A stretch of 64,000 nt of DNA from NCBI RefSeq assembly GCF_947179165.1, contig NC_077244.1:11999449-12063448 (forward strand), written 5' to 3'. Source of the stretch: Solanum dulcamara (lineage: Eukaryota > Streptophyta > Magnoliopsida > Solanales > Solanaceae). The position numbers were made by a program, and so were the translations under genes. The notes under the pieces are model-generated. The model was not told where the DNA came from. It did no database searches and saw nothing but the letters and a program-made list of their open reading frames with translations. Below, piece after piece: positions 35,288 through 46,273 of the stretch. The first letter of the stretch is position 1, and the number at the start of each line of letters is the position of its first letter.

Positions 35288-35594
35288 GACATAATACATA
35301 TATATGACCCTTAACTTGGATTCATCTGCCAACTATGACCTCTAACTTTACTAATTCACAAGTAAACACTTTAACTATACAAAACTTGAATAAATAGACA
35401 CATTCGTCCTACATGACATCCTACATGACAATTTTGTGTCTATGTGGAATCCTACGTGTATTATGCCACGTAGGACACGTGTGTCTACATGTTCAATTTT
35501 ATACAAGTTTAAGTGTCTACTAGTGCATACCCAAAGTTGGAAGGCATAAATATGAAACGAGGCCAAGTTAAATAACATATTTATGTATTATATC
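35288..35594. mobile_element. Hairpin MITE with 9-bp target duplication
   Basis: A 307-bp element. The left end is GACATAATACATATATATGA and the right end reads GATATAATACATAAATATGT in reverse complement. The inverted repeats span most of each half and meet near 35440. AAAAAAATA flanks both sides exactly (35279-35287 and 35595-35603), though the low complexity weakens that evidence. No coding capacity. Confidence 0.75.
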
Positions 35595-35603
35595 AAAAAA
35601 ATA

Positions 35604-36012
35604 ATGTTATTCTACAAATCTACCATAAATAGGTAATATTTTTCTGAAGACTTAAATATTAAATCACTATAAATCAAATAACTTTTGTTACTTGGATGCT
35701 AAATATGAGTGAGAAAATTCCAGATTCTTCCATCGTTGAGGCTTGAAGAACTAGATAATATCATATCTTACTTGGATGCTAAATTTTATTGATTGGACCT
35801 TTTTTTTTGGAGTTTCAATCAATTTGGTGGTGTTTCTAGTTGGATTGGTTCAAGACTGTCGAAGTGAAAGCCCCACAAAATTGTTGTTGTGTTCTTGATT
35901 TGTAGGTACAAATTCACTATTGATTCTATAACTTCTGAAATTGTGATTACTTTTTTAAGCTTGGGATTGAGGTTCATCTTGTTCTTGTTGTCAAGGATTG
36001 AAAAATCAGAAG
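35604..36012. other. Intergenic sequence
   Basis: No feature that I can support. A short minus-strand reading frame (35819-36022) shows no recognisable domain. Confidence 0.4.
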
Positions 36013-37040
36013 AAAACTCCATGTCTTCATTTTCTAATTGATATAAGGTGTATTTACGTATTCAAACAACATATTTTATCCATGATTAAATTTAGTTACA
36101 TTTTGAGTATTTTTTTATAAATATCCTTGTTTTTATTGAATATTTACTGTGATGAGCTAATAGATACGATTAAAATAATTTCAAGCCAAAACAACAAGAA
36201 AATATCCAAAAAATAAATTGAAACACAAAGCAAAGTGTCCCGGGCTAAAACACAACCAAAAGAACTACAATAGAGGAGTTGACCATGTGAGGTAGCCTAC
36301 CTTGCGTTGGTGTCATGAGCTAAAACCATCGGCATGATGACACTGCAACCCAAAAATAAATAAGGCAACTGTTAGCCTAGAACGGGAGTAATGAGCTTAG
36401 GGAGCGGAAGTACCGAATTTAGGGAAATACAATCAAGTAAATGAAATAGCAACAGATAGACTAAGACATCTATATATGCACTTTTAATGAATGAGGACAA
36501 AAGCTACAATAGATCCATCCTAAAAAAACTCCATGTCTTCATTTTCTAATTGATATAAGGTGTATTTACGTATTCAAACAACATATTTTATCCATGATTA
36601 AATTTAGTTAAATTTTGAGTATTTTTTATAAATATCCTTGTTTTTATTGAATATTTACTGTGATGAGCTAATAGATACGATTAAAATAATTTCAAGCCAA
36701 AACAACAAGAAAATATCCAAAAAATAAATTGAAACACAAAGCAAAGTGTCCCGGGCTAAAACACAACCAAAAGAACTACAATAGAGGAGTTGACCATGTG
36801 AGGTAGCCTACCTTGCGTTGGTGTCATGAGCTAAAACCATCGGCATGATGACACTTACTGCAACCCAAAAGTAAATAAGGCAACTGTTAGCCTAGAACGG
36901 GAGTAATGAGCTTAGGGAGCGAAAGTACCGAATTTAGGGAAATACAATCAAGTAAATGAAATAGCAACAGATAGACTAAGACATCTATATATGCACTTTT
37001 AATGAATGAGGACAAAAGCTACAATAGATCCATCCTAAAA
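36013..37040. repeat. Recent 512-bp tandem duplication
   Basis: Copy 1 (36013-36524) and copy 2 (36525-37040) are nearly identical. By eye they differ only by two substitutions (ACATTTT/AAATTTT near 36097 and GCGGAAG/GCGAAAG near 36406), one base in a T run, an inserted TTAC in copy 2 near 36856, and an A/G change near 36357. The join sits in an A run (CCTAAAAAAACTCC), so A-rich microhomology is at the breakpoint. The copied segment includes what looks like the end of a reverse-strand LTR. Confidence 0.92.
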
Positions 37041-38651
37041 TTTGGTAGGCATCAGTAAAAACTACTACAAAATAATGAGTATAGGACTAGACATAAACAT
37101 TAAATATATTGTCTCAGAATACAAAAGACTAATAAAAATATAGAGAAGGAGATAAGTCAACTCTAGACGCTAGCAAGCTCACCCTCAATATCCGACTATC
37201 AACAACACTTCATGAGGATCAACGCAGTTGAATAAAACTCAGATCTACATCAGGGAAAAGAGATACAGTACAATGTGAGTACCAAAATGGATACTCATTA
37301 GGCATTATGGGCCGATCGAGCTTGAGATTGCGAAAGCATAGTAAAATGAGAGAAAGTTAAAATGCTAAGTAAATTAGCTATAAAGTGACAATAACCATAA
37401 AATAAGCCATAGGTTGCATAGGGGAATCTAAGGTCAAACTCAAGTAATCTAAGCTAACTAAAACCTAACTAGACTCCTAAACCAAAAGGTGCACTCAAGA
37501 GAAAAGATATAGAAAATAAATTCATCTGTACCCCCATAAGCTCGACGAGTACACACAAGAGCTAGTATTAAAGAAGATAGAACCAAGAACAATCAAGAAC
37601 ATCCTCAATAGACTCAGAAAGAACTATCTAGAAACTGACATTGTATTAGTCTTACATCATGGTCACTTCAACTAATGCCAACCTCCTATGAAATGTTACG
37701 TCGGAAGGGACGATTACTCTCCGAATCTTACATCAGGACAAACTAGTCCTTTTTAGAATCTTACATTAGAAAACCACAACAAGACTAAGCATCTCCCAAA
37801 ATCTTACATCGGAATAGCTAGTCCCTTCTGAAATCTTACATCGGAAGGCCACCACAAAAGGATCAATCCTTTCCAGAATCTTACATCAAGAGGATTGAAT
37901 CATACAAGAAATATGATAAATCATCTAAGGCAAGACTAAGCACGAAATAAACCACAAGTAGCCAAAACTGTTATCAAGAAGGATTTTCGAAGGTCAAAGT
38001 CCAACCTAAAGAGTCACATCTAACCCAAATCTGAGCCACATGAGCCACCAAGGTAAAATTCTAAGGCACACTAGCCAACCCAAGACTAAGTCCCTAACTA
38101 AGCAATCTTTGCCCATACATAAATCACAGGAGCATAAAAATCAATAGAAGCAAGAATATGCAACACTATACCCGAATAAATCATAAATAAGGCTACCAAA
38201 GAAATAGGGATATCAAGAAGAGTCACACTAGCTAACCCTACCCAAAAACTAGTAGTTCATCATGCTAAAACAAGCATGAGTTAGGTCTAAGATCAGTAAT
38301 CCATATCCTACCATGAAGCCAAAAACGTGAGCTCCAAAACCACTTGAATGTGGACTTTCCCCTTTCAGCATCCTCCGAATGTTGCTACACTATCAAATTA
38401 GTGATTTTTCCATTGATACGAGCACAACGATACCTGTAATACCCTAAGAACCTTGAACCCAAAATTGGGATCATGGGACTTACGTGTAGAACCACCAAAT
38501 TGGCTGCAACAATAGGTCCGAACCAACTCAAGGAGGTTGTACCTCAAATTTGGGCACAGTTCAAGCACACAAAGAGCTAAAACAGCCCACAAACTAAGAT
38601 AGCTCAAGAATAGATAAAATGAGCTGAAAACAAAAAAATATTGAGCCTTTA
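36311..38651 (-). mobile_element. LTR-like repeat, unclassified, reverse strand
   Basis: In minus-strand sense the sequence ends ...GGTTTTAGCTCATGACA at 36311, like the ...TTTTTGAGTCGTGACA end of the LTR at 59411. It contains a stretch like the R region of gypsy LTRs (GGTACTCACATTGTACTG near 37280). I see no coding sequence. The right limit is set only by the start of the next LTR at 38652. The tandem duplication at 36013-37040 covers its end. Confidence 0.35.
37651..37890 (-). repeat. Seven spaced CTTACATC-type repeats
   Basis: Units reading AATCTTACATCGGAA or close variants start near 37651, 37695, 37727, 37760, 37803, 37835 and 37880. Spacings are about 44, 32, 33, 43, 32 and 45 bp. On the minus strand the unit is TTCCGATGTAAGATT. 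They lie inside the unclassified LTR-like repeat. Confidence 0.7.
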
Positions 38652-40891
38652 TTTCACGACCCGATCTATCCCCTAGGCGTGACACAGTGAATAGGATCCC
38701 GAAAGATCCTAAATAAGTCTCTTAGTATAAGCATGACACTAAAATGAGACAACATAAACAAATAATATGGAAGGCTACAAATAAGTCGAAAAATAACAAC
38801 CTCAACATAAGGGAGAAATATGAGCAAAACATCTAAAAATACGGAAGGCATACTAAGTCTGACATAGCCTATACTATCATAAGTGTGGCATATGACAAGC
38901 CCTAACTCATAAAATATTCTGGAGCTGAACATCATAAAATAAAAGATATCATATATGGTCATGCCCTTGAACCATTAGGACTCACCAAGAAGTTCAATGT
39001 ACAAAAGATCCAATACTAACCGTGAGCTGGATGGAGAGCGTCGTGACCTATATCATAAGAAAATATAGGAAAAAAAAAGTATGTGGTCAATACTATAGAA
39101 TGTATTAGGTATGGATAATGTACAATTCATGACATAAACATGAGAATGCAATGACCAAGATAAAATATGATTTCATCATTAGAAAACATAAAACATAGTT
39201 AATGCAATATTCGTACGAAAAACATAATCAAAGCATAACCATAGTGAGAGATATCTCTAACCGACATAAATCATGTGAGTTATAACATGTAGTTCAGTGT
39301 CTTCCCCACACTGAAAAATAGGTTGTCCTACTTGCTAGGTAAGGACCATAAACATGAGCTATGTGTGAATCCACTAGCTAGGACCAATTAAGGCAAAGTC
39401 CTATGGGGGCACGTAGTTTTGGAACATGTGTAATCGCCACTAGTCCAACTCGGTGCTAGGTAATACTCTCAACAAGAATAGCCATAGTCATAGCATAGTC
39501 TTTGAAAATGATAATAATCTTGTAAGATCAAATTCATCATAACATAACATACTTGAAAATCATACGAATAGCTCCTTTAACAAATCATGATTTCATAACA
39601 TATTTATAAAGACACTTATCTAAGCATATAAATCTTGATTAGCTTGTCCATAGAGAAATAATGGAAATCTTTCATGATAAGAATACTTCAATTTTTAAGC
39701 AACCTTGTTTTCATTGAAATAATAATCGATACTTCGTCTAAAAGAATTTTTAAATTATAGTCTCATAAATCATGTTACATGCATAATTTTCATAGTTCAT
39801 AACCATCAAATAGGCATAATGCATGAGTTCATGAGAAATTGATCCAAAACATGCAATTAAGATCAAATTATGTAATAAGATAAATAGAAGTGAGATAAAT
39901 CATAATTGATTGAACCCAATGCAAAATTATCAAAATCCTAGATTTTAGGAAGAAATCATAAAGTTAGATTGGAGATTTTTTGGAACTCCATAGATTGAAT
40001 AGGTTCCATAGATGAAATTCTCACATATTTCAATGAAATCTAGACTTGAACCTTGAAGAGGAGACTTGAATCCTTGAACCCTAGCTTGATGAAGATGATG
40101 AACTTGAGAGAGAATTTTTCTTATTTATCTTAGGGACTTTGAGTGATTGAGAGGGAATAGGTAGATTTTGAAGGGTAAGGATAGTTATAGGTCATAACAA
40201 TAGGTCCAAAATGAAATAGCTTAGGTTTTAAACAATAGGAATTAACTAAAATACCTCTGAAGAAATAACTAACGACAGAGTATACAGGTGCTTCTATAGA
40301 CCTTAGAAGATTATATGGCCCATAGAGAGCCGTCAATAGAAATCATATGATGATTTTGAGTTTTTGATCCAATCTACGGGACCCTTTTATGACCAGTAGA
40401 CCTTTATACGGCTTATACAAACCATTTGTAAACCCAAAGTACTGAAATTCCAAAGTTTCAGAGGTTATTCCTATGACCCACTTCTATGGTCCGTAAAATG
40501 TTCTACGAACCTTATAACCCTCCCGTCCTATTCAAGTTCCAAACAACTCTCTGGATCTCCATCTATGGGGGTTCCTACGTACCATAGCACCTTATATGGT
40601 CCATAGGTAGGCCCGCATAAAATGTCTAAAAATCTGATAAATTTTCAACTTTCTGACCCTTTCTACGAGGCCCTTCTATGGACCATGGGACCTTATACAT
40701 TCCATAGATAGGCTCGTGTAAAACAGCAGTGGCCAAAATTTTCCCATTTCTTAAACCTCATTTCCACAACTAGTTCATATGGCCCGTACATTCTTCTACG
40801 GTCTATTCATGGGCTCATGGTACTAGTGCACCAGTAATATTTCTTAATTGTTTATTTCCATTTCGATGTTCCAACTTCTGGTATTATAATA
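38652..40891 (-). mobile_element. 3' LTR of chromovirus G3
   Basis: In minus-strand sense it starts TATTATAATACCAGAAGTTGG after the polypurine tract and ends ...GATCGGGTCGTGAAA near 38652, about 2.24 kb. The canonical TG and CA ends have been lost by mutation. A palindrome cluster of the CTATGGNCCATAG type lies at 40280-40810, for example TATGGTCCATA at 40595-40605. A degraded form of the leader hairpin lies near 39990. Confidence 0.75.
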
Positions 40892-41130
40892 TTTCTCCCT
40901 TGGGAATATTCTTTCTTGAACAAGATTCAAGCTAGTATGAATAGAGAAGGAAAAGAGATCTGACAACCCAACATGAATGCAAAACATATCAAAATGCATA
41001 AAACCAAGGAGTAATCAACCCCAAACTAAAACATGACTTTAAAAACCAATTTCATGAACATGCATGCATATGGAAATATAAGAATAGGTGAAACGCATGA
41101 ATCCGAAAGAGTAAACATGAGGAAAATACC

Positions 41131-42606
41131 TTAAACTGAAACTAAAGCAATAGGAAAGTGATGAGGATAATGGGATATCATATCAGCTTCGGCCTCCCAA
41201 GTAGCACCCTCAAGTAATTGATTCCTCCAAAGAACTTTAACGGAAGCATCCTCTTTATTTCTCAACTTTTGAACTTGATGATCAAGAATCACAACCAGAA
41301 CTTCTTCATAGGAGAGCCTTTCTTTCACACCAACACTCCAATGACACAATCTAAGTGGGATCAACTATACACTTTTTAACAAAGAAACATAAAACACCGG
41401 ATGCACCGATGCCAATTTTGAAGGCAAATCCAACTCATAAGCCACCTTACTAAAATGCCTCAAAATATGATATGGACCTAAATAACAGGAACTAAGCTTC
41501 ATTTTCTTACCAAAATGCATCACACCCTTCATAGGAGAGATTTTCAAGTAAATCCAATCATTAACTTTGAATTCAAGCTCTCTTATTCTCACATCTGCAT
41601 AAGATTTCTATTGGCTTTGGGTAGTCTTCAACCTCTCTCTAATGATTCTAACTTTATCCATATCCTCATGAACATATTTGGCCCTATCAATATGACCTCA
41701 CCAACCTCAAACCACCCAATAGGAGATCTACACCTCCAGGCATAGAGAGTCTTGAACAGAGCCATTTGAATACTGGAATGATAGCTATTATTATAGGCAA
41801 ACTTAATCAAGAGAGAATGGTCATCCCAATTACCATTGAAGTCAATAATACAAGATGTCAACATATCTTACAAAGTTTGAATAGTCTGCTCGACTTGACC
41901 ATTTGTTTAAAGGTGAAAAGTTGTACTAAGCTTAACTTAAGTACCAAGACTCTTCTGAAATGATCTCCAAAATTGAGAAGTAAATTGAGTACCTCTGTTC
42001 GAAATTGAATCATATTGATGGCGAGTATGGGGTGAATTCGTAATAAAGTCCATATTCAAGTCTTCCCACTTCTAAGTTGAAATCTTAATATCTTAAGTCA
42101 AACCTCTTGGTTTTTGATGCTTAACTTTAACTTGTTGGCAATTCAGACATTTAACCACAATTCCGCAATATCCTTCTTTATGCCATTACACCAATAAACT
42201 TTCCTCAAATCATGATACATCTTTGTGAATACCAGGTGAATAGCATAATGAGAGCTGTGAGCTTCCAATAAGTTTCATTGCCTCAAACCATCCACATCCA
42301 AAACACACAAATGACGTTGGTAATGAAACACACCATCCCCCATTGGGAAAAAACCTCTATATCTTTTTATGAAAATACTTTATTCAATTCAACCAAATTC
42401 GGATTACTATCTTATTTTGCCTTCACATTCGAGACAAGAGTCGATTCTGAGCCAATTTGCACAACAATACCACCATTCTCATAATAAACCAATCGTACTT
42501 TAAAATGAGCTAGTATATGCACATCATGAACCAACTCTTTTTTCTCATCCTTAATGTGAAAAACACTATTCATGGATAATCTACTAAGTGCATCGAGAAC
42601 CACATT
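41131..42606 (-). pseudogene. Decayed pol of G3: RNase H end, integrase, chromodomain-like tail
   Basis: Minus-strand blocks are the RNase H end with LDALSRLSM (near 42590), the integrase core end with NGQVEQTIQTL (catalytic Glu kept, near 41900), and FAYNNSYHSSIQMALF (near 41780). The C-terminal GPYHILRHFSKVAYELDLP region (41365-41592) follows, then a chromodomain-like tail with LSYEEVLVVILDHQVQKLRN and a TWEAEADM end (41131-41364). Stops and shifts separate the blocks. The tail places it in the Tekay/Del-type chromoviruses. Confidence 0.85.
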
Positions 42607-42784
42607 TGTAAGGCCCCAAAAGTTTGAAAGTTGAAATTTTGAGGTAAGAGGGAAAACTGTGGAAAGTTTTGGCATGAAGCTTGCCAAAACAATATTTACG
42701 ACTCGCCAAAGGGGTCAAATGATCACCATTTTATCTTGAAAATAGTGTTAAGTGATCAGAGACTTTTGGTGAGGAGAGATAGAC

Positions 42785-42801
42785 CTTGGCGACTCGCCAA
42801 G
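42785..42801. repeat. Perfect 17-bp palindrome CTTGGCGACTCGCCAAG
   Basis: Eight bases flank a central C as exact reverse complements. It is the best member of the G1 LTR cluster. Confidence 0.9.
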
Positions 42802-43415
42802 TAGGGAAGGAGAGTAAAAATAGCTCGTTAAAATATTCAGAAAAGTTAGTAAAGAAAATGTTTTAAGAACCAAAGAATTTGGGTGAGGTAAAAGTTGATT
42901 CAACGATACGTCGAATAGATATTTCTTGCCAAAAACATCTGAAAGGTTGATAGGAAAATAGAAGTTTGAGTGAGGTACATGGCAAGTCAGTGACATATTG
43001 ACCTTTTCGGTGAGCTATGTCAATTTCACCAAAAACTCCTGAGAGATTTCCCTCAGAACACCAGGACATTAGGTGAGAAAGAAGAGAGGTTGGTGACTCA
43101 CCAACTGGGTCGGCGAGCACGACCTATCTATCCTATTCCATCCCATCAGTCTTTTAATTTGGGCATTTTAGTCGATTCTGACTTATTTAATTTCTAAGTT
43201 ATGTCATTTTAAGTCTAGATTCTAAATCTGTAACTACCCAAACTCTTCAAATTTCCCCCATTCATTCTTCAAACAATAGATATAATATGTGTCTCTCTAA
43301 ACTACTCTTCCAAGGATGAATTTTCAAGACAAGCTAGGATTCAAGGATTATAAGGTTTCAAGTCTCCATATCCTCTTCATTTGGGGCTTAATTGATCAAG
43401 ATATGTGAGAATTTA

Positions 43416-43439
43416 TCCATGGATCCTTCCATCCATGGA
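43416..43439 (+). repeat. LTR leader hairpin, TCCATGGAT/ATCCATGGA
   Basis: A perfect 9-bp stem with a CCTTCC loop, 15 bases after AAGATATGTGAG. Relative to the copies at 30901 and 50215 the stem pair G-C is replaced by A-T on both sides. Confidence 0.85.
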
Positions 43440-44858
43440 GTCCCAAGGTTTTCTCTAAATTCTCCTTTATGAATACTATTTCTAAGCTTTAATTCTTATG
43501 AAATTTGCATTGGGTCAATTTGATTATAGTTTATTTCATTATCATTGGTTTAGTTATCATGAATTTAGTTAAATTGCATGATTTCATCTTGATTTCCATG
43601 CACCCATGCATTATGTTATTTTCAAGTATGAACCTACGAAGTTATGATTATTAATTGGTGAAGCATTTTATGAAAAGCTATGATGATAATGAATTATGAT
43701 CTCAATGATGTTTTATGTTTATTTCTATGGTTATGAAAGGTCATTCTCACATATTCATGTTAAAGAGGGGAAAAGGTTTCTCACCAAATAATAGATTTAT
43801 AAGGATTGACAGATTTTCTCATTCTTGTATGAATCAATCAAGTTAATGAGCTACTCTTATGACTATTTTATGATTATTGGGTTGGTATTTATTATAGCCT
43901 TTCCTAATAATGTTAATGACTATATTTATTAAATTTCATTGAGATAATGACTATGCATTGATAGGACTTTAAGGTGCGATCTCTCCAAAAGCTCAAGTAG
44001 TGACCCAAGGGAATCCTAGTAGCAACCTTTAGTCCCTAACTATATTGCCTAAATAGCTCAAGTTTAAGATGTTTTCACGGAGTCTACCTTTGTAAGCAGC
44101 TTCTCTCTTCTCAATGTGGGATTCACATCGGATTTTTTATTATAGCTTGCATGGTCTTATATGTCTATCCCACATAAAAGGTATATGAAATAACATAAGT
44201 TCTCTTGATGTTTAAGTTTATGATGCGTTGACCATATAATATATGATTTTGATATTTAAATGTTTCCAAGTATTACTTATGTTTTAAGATATTAGTAATG
44301 CATCCCACATTTATATTGTTCATGACCTATTATTGTTGTTCATACATACTTTTTGCATACTTAGTTCCATGTACTGATGCATACTTTTTCCTATATTATA
44401 TCATAATATAGGATCCAATGATTACGTACCTCCCACTCAAGGCTAGAGTCATATATTGCTATCATCACTTCATTGGTGAGTCCTCATGTCTTGAGGGTGT
44501 AACCAACATGAGTTTTATGTTGTTTTAATATGTTGATTCTTTCCTCCTTATTGGGTGAGCTAAGAACATGTATTATGTACCCATCTAGACTAAAAGTAGA
44601 GGCATGTTTTAGACTATCATGGGTTGTAGCTCCGATTATTTGGACATGTTGCTTTAAGCTTTCTCTCTATTTGAGATTTTATTAAGACTTATCTTTCGCT
44701 TATGCTTTTGGATTAATGTCTTTTTTTCCACTTATGCTTTTGGATTAATGTCTTTTTCTTACCTTATGAATGCGATATATGCTAAGAGACTTGGTTGGAG
44801 TCCTTTGAGATTCTGATCACCATGTCACTCCTAGGATCTAACTTAGGTCATGAAAAAC

Positions 44859-44871
44859 TTGGTATTAGAAC
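44859..44871 (+). other. Primer binding site of G1, mutated
   Basis: TTGGTATTAGAAC follows the LTR by a few bases. It matches the complement of the plant initiator tRNA-Met 3' end (TGGTATCAGAGC) with C-to-T and G-to-A changes. Confidence 0.75.
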
Positions 44872-45069
44872 ACAAGGTTTAAGGTGTCCTAGGAAGTCTA
44901 ACATACCACGTTAAGTAGAGTTTTATTCATTGGTGTGTAGGCATCACATCTATGAATGAGAGGCTATGAGACATTTTAGGAAATTTCACTTTTTTCATGA
45001 TCTTGCCATATGATAGAGTTGAACTCTAAAGTTTTTCTTCTAACGCTTTCTCTTTGCAATTTCAGAACT

Positions 45070-46080
45070 ATGCATCCACGAAGAATCCCAATATGAAGGA
45101 ATATTTAGAAGGAGCAACAAGCTCCATATAACCCTTTTGATTGAACAAGTATCTTATGTAGAGTTCTGAGCTGCTTTTCAAATACTTGTTGAAGCGGTAG
45201 CGGTTCAAGACACTAGATAGGTAGTTGCTCCCATGTACTTAAATATAGGTACGATGGCAGCAAGGGTATGTGATTTTATGAGGATGAGTCCCACGGAGTT
45301 TCATGGGTAAAAACTGGATGAGGATCCACAAGATTTTATTTAGAGTATTCACAAGATTGTGGAGATTATGAGGGTTAGTCCAGTGGAGATGGCAGAGTTG
45401 GCCTATTACCAATTGAAAAGGGTTGCTCGAATTTGGTTTGGTTAATGAAAAGTTAAGAAAATCCTATTGCTTGGGATGAGTTCAAAGAGGTGTTTCTTGA
45501 TTATTTCTTTCCTCTTAAGTTAAGGAAGGCTAAGATTCAAGATTTTATCAACTTGCGACAAGGTAGCATGAGTGTGAGGGAGTATGCCCTCAAATTTACT
45601 CAATTATCAAAGTATGCTTCGTTCTTGGTATCCGACCCAAGAGCCCAAATGAGAAAATTTGTGTCGGGTGTTTCAGACTTAGTGTCCAAAGAATGCAAAA
45701 CCTCCATGCTAATTAGGAAGATGGATATCTCAAGGATCGTGAATTATACCAAATAAATTGATGATGAAAAGCTTAGGTAGAAGGCAAAGGAGTCAAAAAG
45801 GGCAAGAACCGATGGTGCTGACTTCTTAAACTCTAGATCCGGTAATGGTGGTCATCCTCAATTTCACCAAAAGTACTCCGTCCAACATTCTTCAAATACT
45901 CTATCTCCAAAGATCGACAATGATAGGATGTCCAACCCTAAGGTTCAAGGAGGAGCCCCGAGTGGCCAAGTCATTCCTCCATGCAAGAAATGTGGAAGGA
46001 ACCATAAAGGAGAATACTTGGCGGGTTTGAAGCAAGATATATGTGTGGTAAGAAGGTTCATTAGGTGAAGGATTATAGAG
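45070..46080 (+). pseudogene. Decayed gag of G1
   Basis: A likely original start is the ATG at 45070. The best-preserved part is the capsid region at 45490-45756 (FINLRQGSMSVREYALKF, then QMRKFVSGVSDLVSKECK). A zinc knuckle follows near 45980, where CKKCGRNHKGEYLAG has lost the fourth ligand (Tyr for Cys). Stops occur throughout. In a working element the protein would form the virus-like particle. Confidence 0.8.
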
Positions 46081-46189
46081 GTGGTGGTTAACTCCAGGCC
46101 TAGACTCAGACTCAGACTACTATAGACAGGCTGACTAGCTCAGCCAGACACTAATTCGGGAAGTGGTCAACGCCAAAATAGATTTTAAG

Positions 46190-46273
46190 CTTTGCAAACT
46201 CAGAAGGACTTAGATGAGTCTCCCGATGTTGTGACTGGTATGTTGAAAGTCTCTTACTTTGATGTTTATTCAT
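46190..46273 (+). pseudogene. Start of the G1 protease, cut by G2
   Basis: The reading has SPDVVTGMLKVSYFDVYSL, the segment just before the protease active-site DPG motif of this family. The active site itself is not reached: the G2 LTR begins at 46274. Confidence 0.7.

Larger units (their letters stand above)
38652..42606 (-). mobile_element. Chromovirus (G3), 3' part: pol end, polypurine tract and 3' LTR
   Basis: In minus-strand order: RNase H end and integrase with chromodomain-like tail (42606-41131), an untranslated spacer (41130-40902) with no other feature, a polypurine tract (AAGGGAGAAA, 40892-40901) and the 3' LTR (40891-38652). The 5' part is missing because the LTR of element G1 begins exactly at 42607, inside an N-V-V-L-D-A-L-S-R stretch of the RNase H. 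The rest of G3 should therefore lie beyond the far end of G1, outside the window. Confidence 0.85.
42607..44855 (+). mobile_element. 5' LTR of G1
   Basis: It begins TGTAAGGCCCCAAAAG and ends ...TTAGGTCATGAAA, 2.25 kb. A palindrome cluster of the GGCGACTCGCC type lies at 42700-43110, including the perfect 17-bp copy at 42785-42801. The leader hairpin is at 43416-43439 after TCAAGATATGTGAG. A 32-bp-period duplication of CTTATGCTTTTGGATTAATG starts at 44699 and 44731. It is related to the split LTR at 13702-18237. Confidence 0.85.

Noticed and set aside
37651..37890. Possible CRISPR-like array
   Set aside because: The units are short and degenerate with uneven spacers, and the window is clearly plant nuclear DNA.
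38435..38651. Possible plus-strand LTR start (TGTAATACCCTAAGAACC)
   Set aside because: It looks like an LTR start, but no plus-strand LTR body or end follows before the next LTR at 38652.
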